NCBI GenBank assembly: GCA_024363285.1
Contig: AP024710.1
Location: 930,001 to 994,000 of the forward strand
Length of the DNA: 64,000 nucleotides
Source: Leptolinea sp. HRD-7
GTDB lineage: Bacteria > Chloroflexota > Anaerolineae > Anaerolineales > Anaerolineaceae
Reading direction: 5' to 3'
Under the pieces are notes generated by a model. That model made no database searches, had not been told where the DNA came from, and was given only the letters and a program-made list of their open reading frames with translations. Below, piece after piece: positions 25,278 through 32,861 of the stretch. Both the position numbers and the translations under genes were made by a program. How positions within the stretch are numbered: position 1 is the first letter of the stretch; every line of letters starts with the position of its first letter.

Positions 25278-26896
25278 ACCACGGCCTCCATTTGTTCTTC
25301 ATTATCTATCATGCGGCTAAGATACTCATGACGGAAGTAGCGCAGCGTACTCAATATCGGGTTGGGCGCTGACTGCCCCATGCCGCACAGGCTGGTGTTC
25401 TTTACCATGTCACACAGTTCTTCCAGACGCTTCAGGTCCCAGGATGAAGCCTGACCTGTCTGGAATTTTCCCAGCAGGTTATACAGCAAGGCAGTGCCCA
25501 CCCGGCAGGGAACACATTTACCGCAAGATTCCTGCATGCTGAACTGCATAAAATAGCGGGCGATATCGATCATGGTAGAAGAATCGTCGATGACGATCAT
25601 GCCGCCCGAGCCCATCATGGATCCCAGATTCTTTAAAAATTCATAGTCAACAGGTGTATCCAGCAACGCTTCCGGTAGACACCCGCCGGATGGTCCGCCG
25701 GTTTGTACCGCTTTAAAGCCGTTGCCATCCGAAATACCACCCCCGATATCATAAATGATCTCCCGCAGGGTGATTCCCATGGGAACTTCAATTAGACCGG
25801 TATGCCGGATCGAACCGGTAAGCGCGAAGACTTTCGTCCCTTTGCTGTTCTCTGTTCCCACGCGGGCAAACCATTTTCCACCGTCATTGACAATGCCAGG
25901 TATGTTGGCCAGTGTTTCTACATTATTGATCAGTGTGGGTTTTTGTTCCACCCCTGATTGTGCCGGGTACGGAGGCCTCGGGGTGGGTACACCGCGCCCT
26001 CCAGAAATGGAGCTGATCAGCGCGGTCTCTTCGCCGCAGATGAATGCTCCGGCACCCAGACGGATATCCACCTTGAAGTTGAATGGAGTGCTGCATACGT
26101 TTTGACCAACAAACCCCATTTTTTCTGCCTGTTTGATAGCCAGTTTCAGGCGCTTGATCGCCAGTGGATAGGCGGAACGGATATATACATATCCCTTTGA
26201 CGCGCCAACGGCGTAGGCGGCTATAACCATACCTTCCAGTACACGGTGCGGGTCACTTTCCAGTATAGAGCGGTTGATGAATGTGCCAGGGTCGCCTTCA
26301 TCAGCGTTGCAAATAACATATTTCTCATCGCTGATCGCTTTGGCAACCATGCTCCACTTTAAGCCAGTCTTATAACCGGCACCGCCCCGGCCGCGCAATC
26401 CGCTGGTGACCACTTCCTGGATCACTTCGCCCGGCTGCATCTCATTTAACGCTTTTACCAGCGCCGAATAACCGCCAGCCGCAATATAATCTTCAATACG
26501 TTCGGGGTCGATATGACCGGCGTTTTCAAGCACGTTCTTTTCCTGCCGGTAAAAGAACGGGATATCGGTATCGATCAAATGCGATCGCAACGGTTCCTGA
26601 CCCAGACTATCCAGAATCGCCGGTACCAGGGCAGGCGTCATTTCACGGTAGAGCAAATGGTCAGGCTCAATCGAGACGATCGGGCCGGCGGCGCATAATC
26701 CCATACATCCCACCTGCTTTACGCGGACAGTGTTACTCCACCCGCGCGCCGCGATCTCACGTTCAAACGCGGCGAGTATCTCTTGGGATCGTGAAGAAAC
26801 ACATCCAGTGCCAGCACAGACGTGAATGCGATGTTGAAATTGAGCATTTACCGCTTGCTCCTGTTCCATAACGGTCAGAAGTTCGTCATTGGTCAT
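25274..26896 (-). CDS. hoxF: hydrogenase diaphorase subunit HoxF
   Basis: NuoF-like protein of 540 residues. An N-terminal thioredoxin-like [2Fe-2S] domain (CAGTGCVSSRS with GCMGLCAAGP) precedes the FMN/NAD part: GRGGAGYKTGLKW for FMN, ADEGDPG and the GAGAFICGEETALI stretch for NAD(H), and the [4Fe-4S] ligands ESCGKCVPCRVG with a later SLCGMGQ Cys. It is the site of NAD(P)+ reduction. It overlaps the hoxE end by 11 bases and hoxU by four. Full length for the family. Confidence 0.96.
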   Translation of the reverse strand: MTNDELLTVMEQEQAVNAQFQHRIHVCAGTGCVSSRSQEILAAFEREIAARGWSNTVRVKQVGCMGLCAAGPIVSIEPDHLLYREMTPALVPAILDSLGQEPLRSHLIDTDIPFFYRQEKNVLENAGHIDPERIEDYIAAGGYSALVKALNEMQPGEVIQEVVTSGLRGRGGAGYKTGLKWSMVAKAISDEKYVICNADEGDPGTFINRSILESDPHRVLEGMVIAAYAVGASKGYVYIRSAYPLAIKRLKLAIKQAEKMGFVGQNVCSTPFNFKVDIRLGAGAFICGEETALISSISGGRGVPTPRPPYPAQSGVEQKPTLINNVETLANIPGIVNDGGKWFARVGTENSKGTKVFALTGSIRHTGLIEVPMGITLREIIYDIGGGISDGNGFKAVQTGGPSGGCLPEALLDTPVDYEFLKNLGSMMGSGGMIVIDDSSTMIDIARYFMQFSMQESCGKCVPCRVGTALLYNLLGKFQTGQASSWDLKRLEELCDMVKNTSLCGMGQSAPNPILSTLRYFRHEYLSRMIDNEEQMEAVV

Positions 26897-27389
26897 TGCC
26901 GATCCACTCCCTGACCCTTTTTTTCATCGCATCCATCGAAACCTTACCCACCACATCACCGTCAAGGATAACTACAGGGGCAAGTCCGCAGGCTCCCACG
27001 CAGCGAGCGGATTTCAGACTCAATTTGCGGTCAGGCGTTGATTGCCCGGGTTCAAGTCCGTATTCTTCCTTCAACCAATCCAGTATCTCGCCCGCCCCTT
27101 TCACATAACAGGCAGTACCGGTACAAATAGAGATTACATGTTCACCCGGCGGGGTGAGATTGAAATAGTTATAAAACGTAGCCACCCCGAAAATTTTCGA
27201 GGGCGGCACGTTCAGACTTTCGGAAATATATTTCAGCGCGGCAGAACTCAGGCAGCCAAACGCGTCCTGTGCCGTGTGAAGAGTCTCTATTACGGCATTC
27301 GGGTTATAACCGTACCGGCGCATGGTGGCATCCACCAATTTCCATCGCGGGTCATCGTCGGGTGGTGCCGGTCTTTTCTGAGTGAACAC
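26886..27389 (-). CDS. hoxE: hydrogenase diaphorase subunit HoxE
   Basis: NuoE-like thioredoxin-fold [2Fe-2S] protein, 167 residues from the GTG at 27389. The four cysteines are in SICTGTACYV and SARCVGACGLAPV. The frame is open up to 27479, but those codons lie inside the upstream CBS gene and do not resemble the family; GTG at 27389 lies 13 bases after that gene's stop and gives the usual length. It completes the pentameric HoxEFUYH set. Confidence 0.92.
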   Translation of the reverse strand: MFTQKRPAPPDDDPRWKLVDATMRRYGYNPNAVIETLHTAQDAFGCLSSAALKYISESLNVPPSKIFGVATFYNYFNLTPPGEHVISICTGTACYVKGAGEILDWLKEEYGLEPGQSTPDRKLSLKSARCVGACGLAPVVILDGDVVGKVSMDAMKKRVREWIGNDQ

Positions 27390-27402
27390 GCCTGAATCCG
27401 AT

Positions 27403-28242
27403 TTAGAAGAATCGTTGGATAACCATACGGAACAGGTCACTTTCCGTAAGGATGCCGACCAGTTTCTTTTCCGCATCAAGAACGGGCAGGCTGTGGAATT
27501 TGTTTTCCAACATCAACCGGGCCGCGTCCAGCAGGGTGGTTTCAGGGGTTATGGTTATCACATTGGTGATCATGATCTGAGATACCGAATTGGTGAGAAC
27601 CTTTAATGATTCTTCCTGATTATTCCGTGAAAGGAATCGGGAATTGTCATTACTAAGCAGATCGGTACGGGTGATTATACCCTTCAGTTGACCGTCTTCC
27701 ACAACAGGCAAGGCGCGGATGCGCTCGGCGCCCATCAACCGGTGAGCTTCCAACAGCGAATCATCCGGCCCCAGGGTGACCACGTGGCTGGTCATGTAAT
27801 CACGGGCACGCAGGTCCAGTTTCAGATCGGGCAGTTCAGCCAGGATGAAGCGGAAAATATCAGAGGTGGTGATGATACCCACCATGGCGCGGTTGTCGTC
27901 AACAACCGGGATGGCGGTGATCTTGTTTTCCAGCATTACACGAGCTGCCTTGGGCAGGGGACCGGAAGCCGGAACGGTGATGGGGTTTTTGGTCATGATC
28001 TCTTCGACCACGGCATCCTTCAGGTCTACGTCGGTTGTCCACGCGTTTTCGTTCAACGCGGGGATATCCGTTCGCAGCAAGCCGCGGCGGGTGACGATAC
28101 CCACCAGTTTTCCGTCTTTCATTACCGGCAACGCACGGATCTTTTCCGCGTCCATCATCTTGCGGGCATCAAACAAGCGGGTATCCGGACTGATAGTTTT
28201 CACCGGTGAAGACATCCAATTACGAATAATTCCGTTTTTCAT
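27403..28242 (-). CDS. four-CBS-domain protein heading the hox operon
   Basis: Protein of 279 residues made entirely of four CBS motifs arranged as two Bateman modules (about residues 5-125 and 145-275). Each repeat keeps features such as RALPVMKDGKLVGIVTRRGLL or IPVVDDNRAMVGIITTSDI. CBS pairs bind adenine nucleotides (AMP, ATP, SAM or NAD(H)) and tune enzymes or transport. Without another domain it should act by binding a partner. It sits 13 bases ahead of hoxE and has a strong GGAGGATGAA site, so it is probably the first gene of the hydrogenase transcript and may sense energy state for it. Confidence 0.9.
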   Translation of the reverse strand: MKNGIIRNWMSSPVKTISPDTRLFDARKMMDAEKIRALPVMKDGKLVGIVTRRGLLRTDIPALNENAWTTDVDLKDAVVEEIMTKNPITVPASGPLPKAARVMLENKITAIPVVDDNRAMVGIITTSDIFRFILAELPDLKLDLRARDYMTSHVVTLGPDDSLLEAHRLMGAERIRALPVVEDGQLKGIITRTDLLSNDNSRFLSRNNQEESLKVLTNSVSQIMITNVITITPETTLLDAARLMLENKFHSLPVLDAEKKLVGILTESDLFRMVIQRFF

Positions 28243-28396
28243 TTCATCCTCCGTCTGATACGTTCACTTTCAGTATAGACAGATTCGAGGCGAAATTCGT
28301 CCATCATCCGGGGGGAATCCGGTCATTGATTCAGATGAAATCTACCCGAATGCGGGTACATATAAATAATTACCGGATTGATTCATAAATTGCCTC

Positions 28397-28451
28397 TTGA
28401 CATTATATAACACGTGTTATATTATATTTGTTGTACAACACATGTTATATA
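28397..28451 (+). promoter_or_regulatory. promoter and double palindromic operator of TetR gene
   Basis: TTGACA (28397-28402), 17-base spacer, TATTAT (28420-28425). A perfect 18-base palindrome (half-site ATATAACAC, 28405-28422) fills the spacer and overlaps the -10 box. A second, imperfect copy with AACACATGTT is centred 28 bases downstream (28437-28446 core). The first 13 bases, TTGACATTATATA, are identical to the start of the other TetR promoter at 16608. Confidence 0.82.
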
Positions 28452-28479
28452 TCAATCGTTTTACAACGGGATTAACAAG

Positions 28480-29067
28480 ATGATGCCTCCAAAAAAGAAA
28501 TTTGACCTCAACCAGATCGTGAATGCCGCCTTCAAAATTTTGAAACGAGATGGATTCGCAGCCATCACCGCCCGAAGCATTGCGGCAGAGTTGGGCTCTT
28601 CCACCACACCCATCTACTGGGTGCTTGAATCGATGGATAAAGTGGAAGACGCTCTTCGGTTGAAAACAATGGAGTTGATGGCGGAATATCAGTCCAGAAA
28701 ATATACCGATAACGTGTTCATCAACCTGGCGGTTGGGTATGTGGAATTCGCCCGCCAGGAACCCAACCTGTTTCGGTTTATGGCGATTGAACGCCAGAAA
28801 CCGCTTGCTATCAGGGAAGAAGGGGCAGTTGAAGAAGCCCTCACCCGCCAGCTTGGTTTCAAACCCCCGGTGAGATCAGTGTTTGGGGAGATCGATCAGA
28901 AATCCATGGACGAATTGACACTGATGTCATTAATCTTCAACTATGGTCTGGCTGTGGCCGTTGCCACAAATATGCTGAAGTTCGATACCGAAGAAGAGAT
29001 TATGAACCTGGTGACCAAAGCCGGGAGCGCGTTTTATATGCAGCAAATGACGATGAATAAAAAGTAA
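28480..29067 (+). CDS. TetR-family regulator with TetR_C-like C-terminus
   Basis: Regulator of 195 residues from the ATG at 28480 (ATG at 28483 is equally possible). HTH at about residues 9-52 (FDLNQIVNAAFKILKRDGFAAIT, SIAAELGSSTTPIYWVLESMDKV). The open frame reaches up to 28414 through the operators and is discounted. Two palindromes in the promoter make autorepression likely. The membrane protein 20 bases downstream is the probable shared target, and the pair resembles a regulator plus transporter or envelope-stress unit. Ligand unknown. Confidence 0.9.
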   Translation: MMPPKKKFDLNQIVNAAFKILKRDGFAAITARSIAAELGSSTTPIYWVLESMDKVEDALRLKTMELMAEYQSRKYTDNVFINLAVGYVEFARQEPNLFRFMAIERQKPLAIREEGAVEEALTRQLGFKPPVRSVFGEIDQKSMDELTLMSLIFNYGLAVAVATNMLKFDTEEEIMNLVTKAGSAFYMQQMTMNKK

Positions 29068-29087
29068 ATACGAGAAAGGAAAAGAAA

Positions 29088-29951
29088 ATGAAAAAGACAT
29101 TTGTACTTATTGGCCGTATTCTGGCCCTCACCATCATCGGCCTGATCGTGACAATCATTGCTTCGGCTGTCACCCCGCAACCGGAAATCGTGCGCGCCGC
29201 TCAGAACTCTGGAAATCCGAACACCCTCGTTCTTCTGCTGGTTGAACGCCTGGTGGTGGCATTGATCTTCGCCTTTATCCTGGAAAACACGGTGGTACGC
29301 GGCTGGAAACTAGTTGGATATATGGTATGGGCGGTTTTTGGCATCGCCACTTTCATGATCCAGATCGAAACCATCGTCTTCGGCAGTGCGTTTCCCGGTC
29401 TGTCAGTGCCGGATGTTCTGATGCTTGTTTTGACAGCCTTTGTTGGAACCGTGATATTTGTGCCTATGGCCATACTGGTGATGGGCAAATGGAAGGGGAC
29501 GAATCCCCAGACCCGGCCTCTATTCAATAAAGAATACCTGCCCAGGGTCGCCCTTATAGCCGTTATCTACCCTGTCATTTACTTCTTTTTTGGTTACTTT
29601 GTAGCCTGGCAATTCGAGGCGGTGCGTGAATTCTACGCCACCTCCACCATTACCACCGCCCAGCCTCTGTTGACTATCATTCAAATTGTCCGCGGCGCAT
29701 TGTGGGTAGTTTCCGCCCTGCCGCTTCTGGTGATGTTTGAAAAACGCTGGCAAATTATTACCGCTATCGCGGTCAGCTTCTCCCTGCTGCCTTCCATCGC
29801 GCTGATCCTGCCCAATCCGGTCATGCCGGCACCCGTAGCTCACGCGCACTTGATAGAAATGGTGTCATCCATGCTGCTGTTTGGTTTAGTCACCGGTTGG
29901 ATCATGACGGGATCGAAAGAAAAAATTGGAAATCCTGAAGATATCCGGTAA
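29088..29951 (+). CDS. multi-span membrane protein under TetR control
   Basis: Protein of 287 residues with seven or eight hydrophobic segments and a basic N-terminus. A conserved-looking aromatic stretch VIYPVIYFFFGYFVAWQFEAV lies mid-protein and could mark a helix lining a pore. No transporter or enzyme motif is recognised. AGAAAGGAAAAG precedes the ATG. It is encoded 20 bases after the TetR gene and so is most likely repressed by it. I would call it unknown rather than a named transporter. Confidence 0.7.
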   Translation: MKKTFVLIGRILALTIIGLIVTIIASAVTPQPEIVRAAQNSGNPNTLVLLLVERLVVALIFAFILENTVVRGWKLVGYMVWAVFGIATFMIQIETIVFGSAFPGLSVPDVLMLVLTAFVGTVIFVPMAILVMGKWKGTNPQTRPLFNKEYLPRVALIAVIYPVIYFFFGYFVAWQFEAVREFYATSTITTAQPLLTIIQIVRGALWVVSALPLLVMFEKRWQIITAIAVSFSLLPSIALILPNPVMPAPVAHAHLIEMVSSMLLFGLVTGWIMTGSKEKIGNPEDIR

Positions 29952-30050
29952 AGTATGAACCCCCGATTCTCTTTTCCCGGGGAAGGCAAAGCATGGAATT
30001 GAGGTGAAATTGATTAAATTATCATCGTATCCAGTTTTCGTGGAATTAAT

Positions 30051-30086
30051 AAAAAAATCCACCTCACATCATTGTGGGGTGGATTT
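30051..30086 (-). terminator. terminator, mainly for the PsiE-like gene
   Basis: Fourteen-base stem AAATCCACCTCACA / TGTGGGGTGGATTT (30055-30068, 30073-30086) with one mismatch. On the minus strand it runs into a T-run (the As at 30051-30057). It separates the convergent genes at 29951 and 30099. Confidence 0.85.
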
Positions 30087-30098
30087 ATTAACTACAAT

Positions 30099-30548
30099 TT
30101 ACGGTTTTTCGCTCAGGTTCTTCAGCAGATCGGTTTGTTGGTTTCTGGTTTTTCGTTGCAGATAATAAGCCGCGGCTAACGACAATACTATGGCAGCAAT
30201 TGCCAGAAGACTTCCATAGGAATATTCTTTCACATCGATGATGACTACTTTCCGGGCAACAGCGATCAACGCGACTTCAAGCACAATCTCCACATGTACT
30301 TCGTGATCATCCAGGTAAGCGCGAATAGTCTCAAGTAATTCAACACCGATCAGTATTAACATAAAGAAGCCAAAGATATCCAATAATTCGTTAATCTCTA
30401 GCAGATAATTGGGTGGAGCAAATATATCCATGACCAGAATGCGGCCCAATTGAATGGTGGATAGCAATATCACCACTATCATCATTAGAATCAAACTACC
30501 AACAATCAATCGTTCAAAAAACTTCAAAATTGTCCGCGTAGTTTTCAT
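30099..30548 (-). CDS. PsiE-like membrane protein
   Basis: Protein of 149 residues with four hydrophobic segments (about 15-35, 53-70, 84-100, 110-128) and the family stretch ELLETIRAYLDDHEVHVEIVLEVALIAVARKVVIID. The PsiE/phosphate-starvation-inducible group has no known biochemical activity. AAAGGTAATCGG precedes the ATG. Whether phosphate controls it here cannot be seen; no Pho-box-like site is evident. Confidence 0.8.
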   Translation of the reverse strand: MKTTRTILKFFERLIVGSLILMMIVVILLSTIQLGRILVMDIFAPPNYLLEINELLDIFGFFMLILIGVELLETIRAYLDDHEVHVEIVLEVALIAVARKVVIIDVKEYSYGSLLAIAAIVLSLAAAYYLQRKTRNQQTDLLKNLSEKP

Positions 30549-30616
30549 CCGATTACCTTTCTGTGGATATTAACGAACACCGAAAAAATGACACATTTTA
30601 TTAACTATTTTGTAAA

Positions 30617-30709
30617 TCATGATTGCTGCAAAAAGGCAAATATCACAGCCAAAAGAACGACAACCAATCCAATAGATAGAGCCAACCATGTAGCCGCTCG
30701 CTGGCGCAT
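30617..30709 (-). CDS. 30-residue single-span microprotein
   Basis: A frame of 30 codons with a near-perfect AAGGAGGAATT ribosome site whose first bases are part of the stop codon of the flavocytochrome gene upstream. The peptide starts MRQRAATW, then a hydrophobic run of about 20 residues (LALSIGLVVVLLAVIFAFL), and ends QQS. A positive N-terminus with one membrane helix is typical of small subunits of membrane redox enzymes, so it could be a small subunit of the ferric-reductase-like protein. Too short for ordinary gene callers. Function is inferred from position only. Confidence 0.72.
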   Translation of the reverse strand: MRQRAATWLALSIGLVVVLLAVIFAFLQQS

Positions 30710-30718
30710 AATTCCTCC

Positions 30719-32047
30719 TTAAACCATATCAAAACGCTCTGAATGGAAATCACCCATAGGAACCCCAAGCTGAATGAGTGCTTTCTCCACGGCGTCCATC
30801 ATCGGTCCCGGTCCGCAAATAAAAACTTCCACGTTATCAGGTGTACGATCAGTTGGCAAATGATTTTTGAGAATATCTATGGTTATATACCCTTTTTCTC
30901 CACGCCAACCTTCGGGAGGCAATTCAAGTACGTGAATTAGTTTAAGATTCAACCTTTTTGACAATTTCTCAAATTCATCCAGGAAGGTCGCGTCCTCAAG
31001 GGTTTTGTTGGCATAGATCAGTGTTATCGGCCGCCTGTCACCGCGGTCAGCCATCGTACGCATCATCGACATCATTGGCGTTATGCCTATCCCCCCGGCA
31101 ATAAACACAAATTCCTGCGAACGTGGATGACGGTCAATGCTGAAAGCTCCAAACGGACCATCAACATACACTCGTTGTCCACGGGATAGATGCTTAATGG
31201 AGGAAGTAAAATCTCCCAGTTCTTTTATTGTAAAAGACAGGGCTGATTTCTCTTCAGCACTTCCAGAAAATGAGAATGGATGCTCGTGTTCTTTAAACGG
31301 AGAATCCTTTACAGTGATCCAGGCAAACTGACCGGGTTGAAAACTCAGTCCATTATGATTATCGGGTCGGAGAATAATTGTCCACGCATTTCCCCGTTCT
31401 TTGATCACATTATTGATTAAATATGATCTCCGCAACAGAATTATTGGCTTGATCACTCGAATCCAGGCTAATAAACCAACCCAGAACACTCCATAAATCC
31501 CCCAGAATAACTGCTTCCAAAGTGTGTTCAGGTAATAACCCCGCAATTCAATGTGTACCAGAGCAAACGCCATAGCTGCGGTAGCCAACACACCATGCCA
31601 TATTCGCCAGCGGTCATACTCAATTCGCAGTTTTTTCCGCCAAATGGAAAAACCAATGATTGCGCCCAGAAAAAGCAATGCCACAACCCCAAAACGGGCT
31701 GCCCAGGGGGCAGTAACCAGGTTGAGCAATCCAAGATAATGAGGTTCAAAAATAAACAACAGTAATGGGTGAGCGGCGATCAGAGCAAATGAAACAAGCG
31801 ATATTTGGCGGTGAAAGAAATACACAATATCACTGCCATACGGCGCCTTAATCACTTTGAATCGCGCTGTAAGGACAAATTGAAGTCCTACCATCGCGAT
31901 GCCGGAAAATCCCAATCCGACCGAAAGATCACGCCAAAATTCACGTCCGGCAGGCCGCGGTCCCGCAAGTAAGATTAAAAGAGGCGCAAAAGTGAGGAGG
32001 ATATAAACACTGATCCAGAAAATTCCCTGAAAGATCCGCTTTGACAT
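30719..32047 (-). CDS. ferric-reductase-like membrane flavocytochrome
   Basis: About 442 residues. The N-terminal half is a heme-binding ferric reductase-type domain with six membrane segments; likely heme ligands are in FFHRQISLVSFALIAAH and IWHGVLATAAMAFALVH. The C-terminal half is a ferredoxin-NADP reductase module: HPFSFSGSAE for FAD, GGIGITPMMSMMR for the pyridine nucleotide, and CGPGPMMDAVEKAL near the end. It moves electrons from NAD(P)H through FAD and heme across the membrane to an unknown acceptor (iron, oxygen or another). ATG at 32047 is preferred; an in-frame TTG at 32083 with AGAGGA upstream is possible. The microprotein at 30617 is coupled to it. Confidence 0.87.
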   Translation of the reverse strand: MSKRIFQGIFWISVYILLTFAPLLILLAGPRPAGREFWRDLSVGLGFSGIAMVGLQFVLTARFKVIKAPYGSDIVYFFHRQISLVSFALIAAHPLLLFIFEPHYLGLLNLVTAPWAARFGVVALLFLGAIIGFSIWRKKLRIEYDRWRIWHGVLATAAMAFALVHIELRGYYLNTLWKQLFWGIYGVFWVGLLAWIRVIKPIILLRRSYLINNVIKERGNAWTIILRPDNHNGLSFQPGQFAWITVKDSPFKEHEHPFSFSGSAEEKSALSFTIKELGDFTSSIKHLSRGQRVYVDGPFGAFSIDRHPRSQEFVFIAGGIGITPMMSMMRTMADRGDRRPITLIYANKTLEDATFLDEFEKLSKRLNLKLIHVLELPPEGWRGEKGYITIDILKNHLPTDRTPDNVEVFICGPGPMMDAVEKALIQLGVPMGDFHSERFDMV

Positions 32048-32204
32048 AGATTTCAATCCCTGTCCTTTATTTTCAATTTCCAATCCTCTGCTTGCTGAAT
32101 TTTTTCAATGAAAACTTATTTGAGCAGGTGACAAATCAAAATCGCGTGTATGGTTCTTGAAATGATCTGTTTTGAAATTATCGTGGTCAGGTTATCCTGT
32201 TTAT

Positions 32205-32861
32205 CTATTTTTCATCAAGTGTGACAATCCCCTTGCGAAGCGCGTATAACGCCGCCTGGGTACGGCTGGCTACATTGAGCTTGGTCAATATACGGCTCAC
32301 ATGGGTATGCACGGTGGCCGGACTGAGGACCAGCATCTTCGCGATTTCCTGGTTACTGTATCCCTGCGCCATCATCCGCAGAACCTCTACTTCGCGGTCG
32401 GTGAGCTCTTCGGCCGGTTTCTCTTCTTCCGCAGGTCCGCGGAATTGCTGCAGCACCTGCCGGGTGACGGCAGGATGCAGGGAACCTTCACCCTGTGAAA
32501 CCTGATGGATGGCTTTCACCAGGTCAGCCGGATTTGAATCCTTCAGTAAATATCCAATAGCTCCGGCGTTCAACGATGGCAGCACTTTGTCATTGGTACT
32601 GAAACTGGTTAACACCAGTACATTCACATCCGGCGCTTTTTGTTTGATCTGGCGCGTGGCTTCGATGCCGTCCATTTCCGGCATCACCAGATCCATCAAC
32701 ACCACCTGAGGCCGCAATTTGACTGCCTGGTCAACGGCATCCGCGCCGTTGCTGGCTTCACCTACAACCTCTATACCATCCTCGGTATCGAGCATGGCGA
32801 TCAATCCTTTTCGAACGACCGGATGATCGTCAACCACCAGCACGCGGATATTTTCACTCAT
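32205..32861 (-). CDS. NarL/LuxR-type response regulator
   Basis: Two-domain regulator of 218 residues: receiver with phosphoacceptor Asp57 (VVLMDLVMPEMDG) and conserved DDHP and T/K positions, then a LuxR-type HTH (LTDREVEVLRMMAQGYSNQEIAKML, ATVHTHVSRILTKL). It overlaps the sensor kinase by four bases (ATGA), so it is its cognate partner. Target genes are not visible; no repeated binding motif was recognised. Confidence 0.95.
   Translation of the reverse strand: MSENIRVLVVDDHPVVRKGLIAMLDTEDGIEVVGEASNGADAVDQAVKLRPQVVLMDLVMPEMDGIEATRQIKQKAPDVNVLVLTSFSTNDKVLPSLNAGAIGYLLKDSNPADLVKAIHQVSQGEGSLHPAVTRQVLQQFRGPAEEEKPAEELTDREVEVLRMMAQGYSNQEIAKMLVLSPATVHTHVSRILTKLNVASRTQAALYALRKGIVTLDEK

Noticed and set aside
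27390-27479. ATG start extending hoxE upstream
   Set aside because: These codons lie in the 3' end of the CBS gene and have no resemblance to NuoE/HoxE.
28272-28277. TATACT as -10 of the hox/CBS operon
   Set aside because: No acceptable -35 element was found 16-18 bases upstream; not listed as a promoter.
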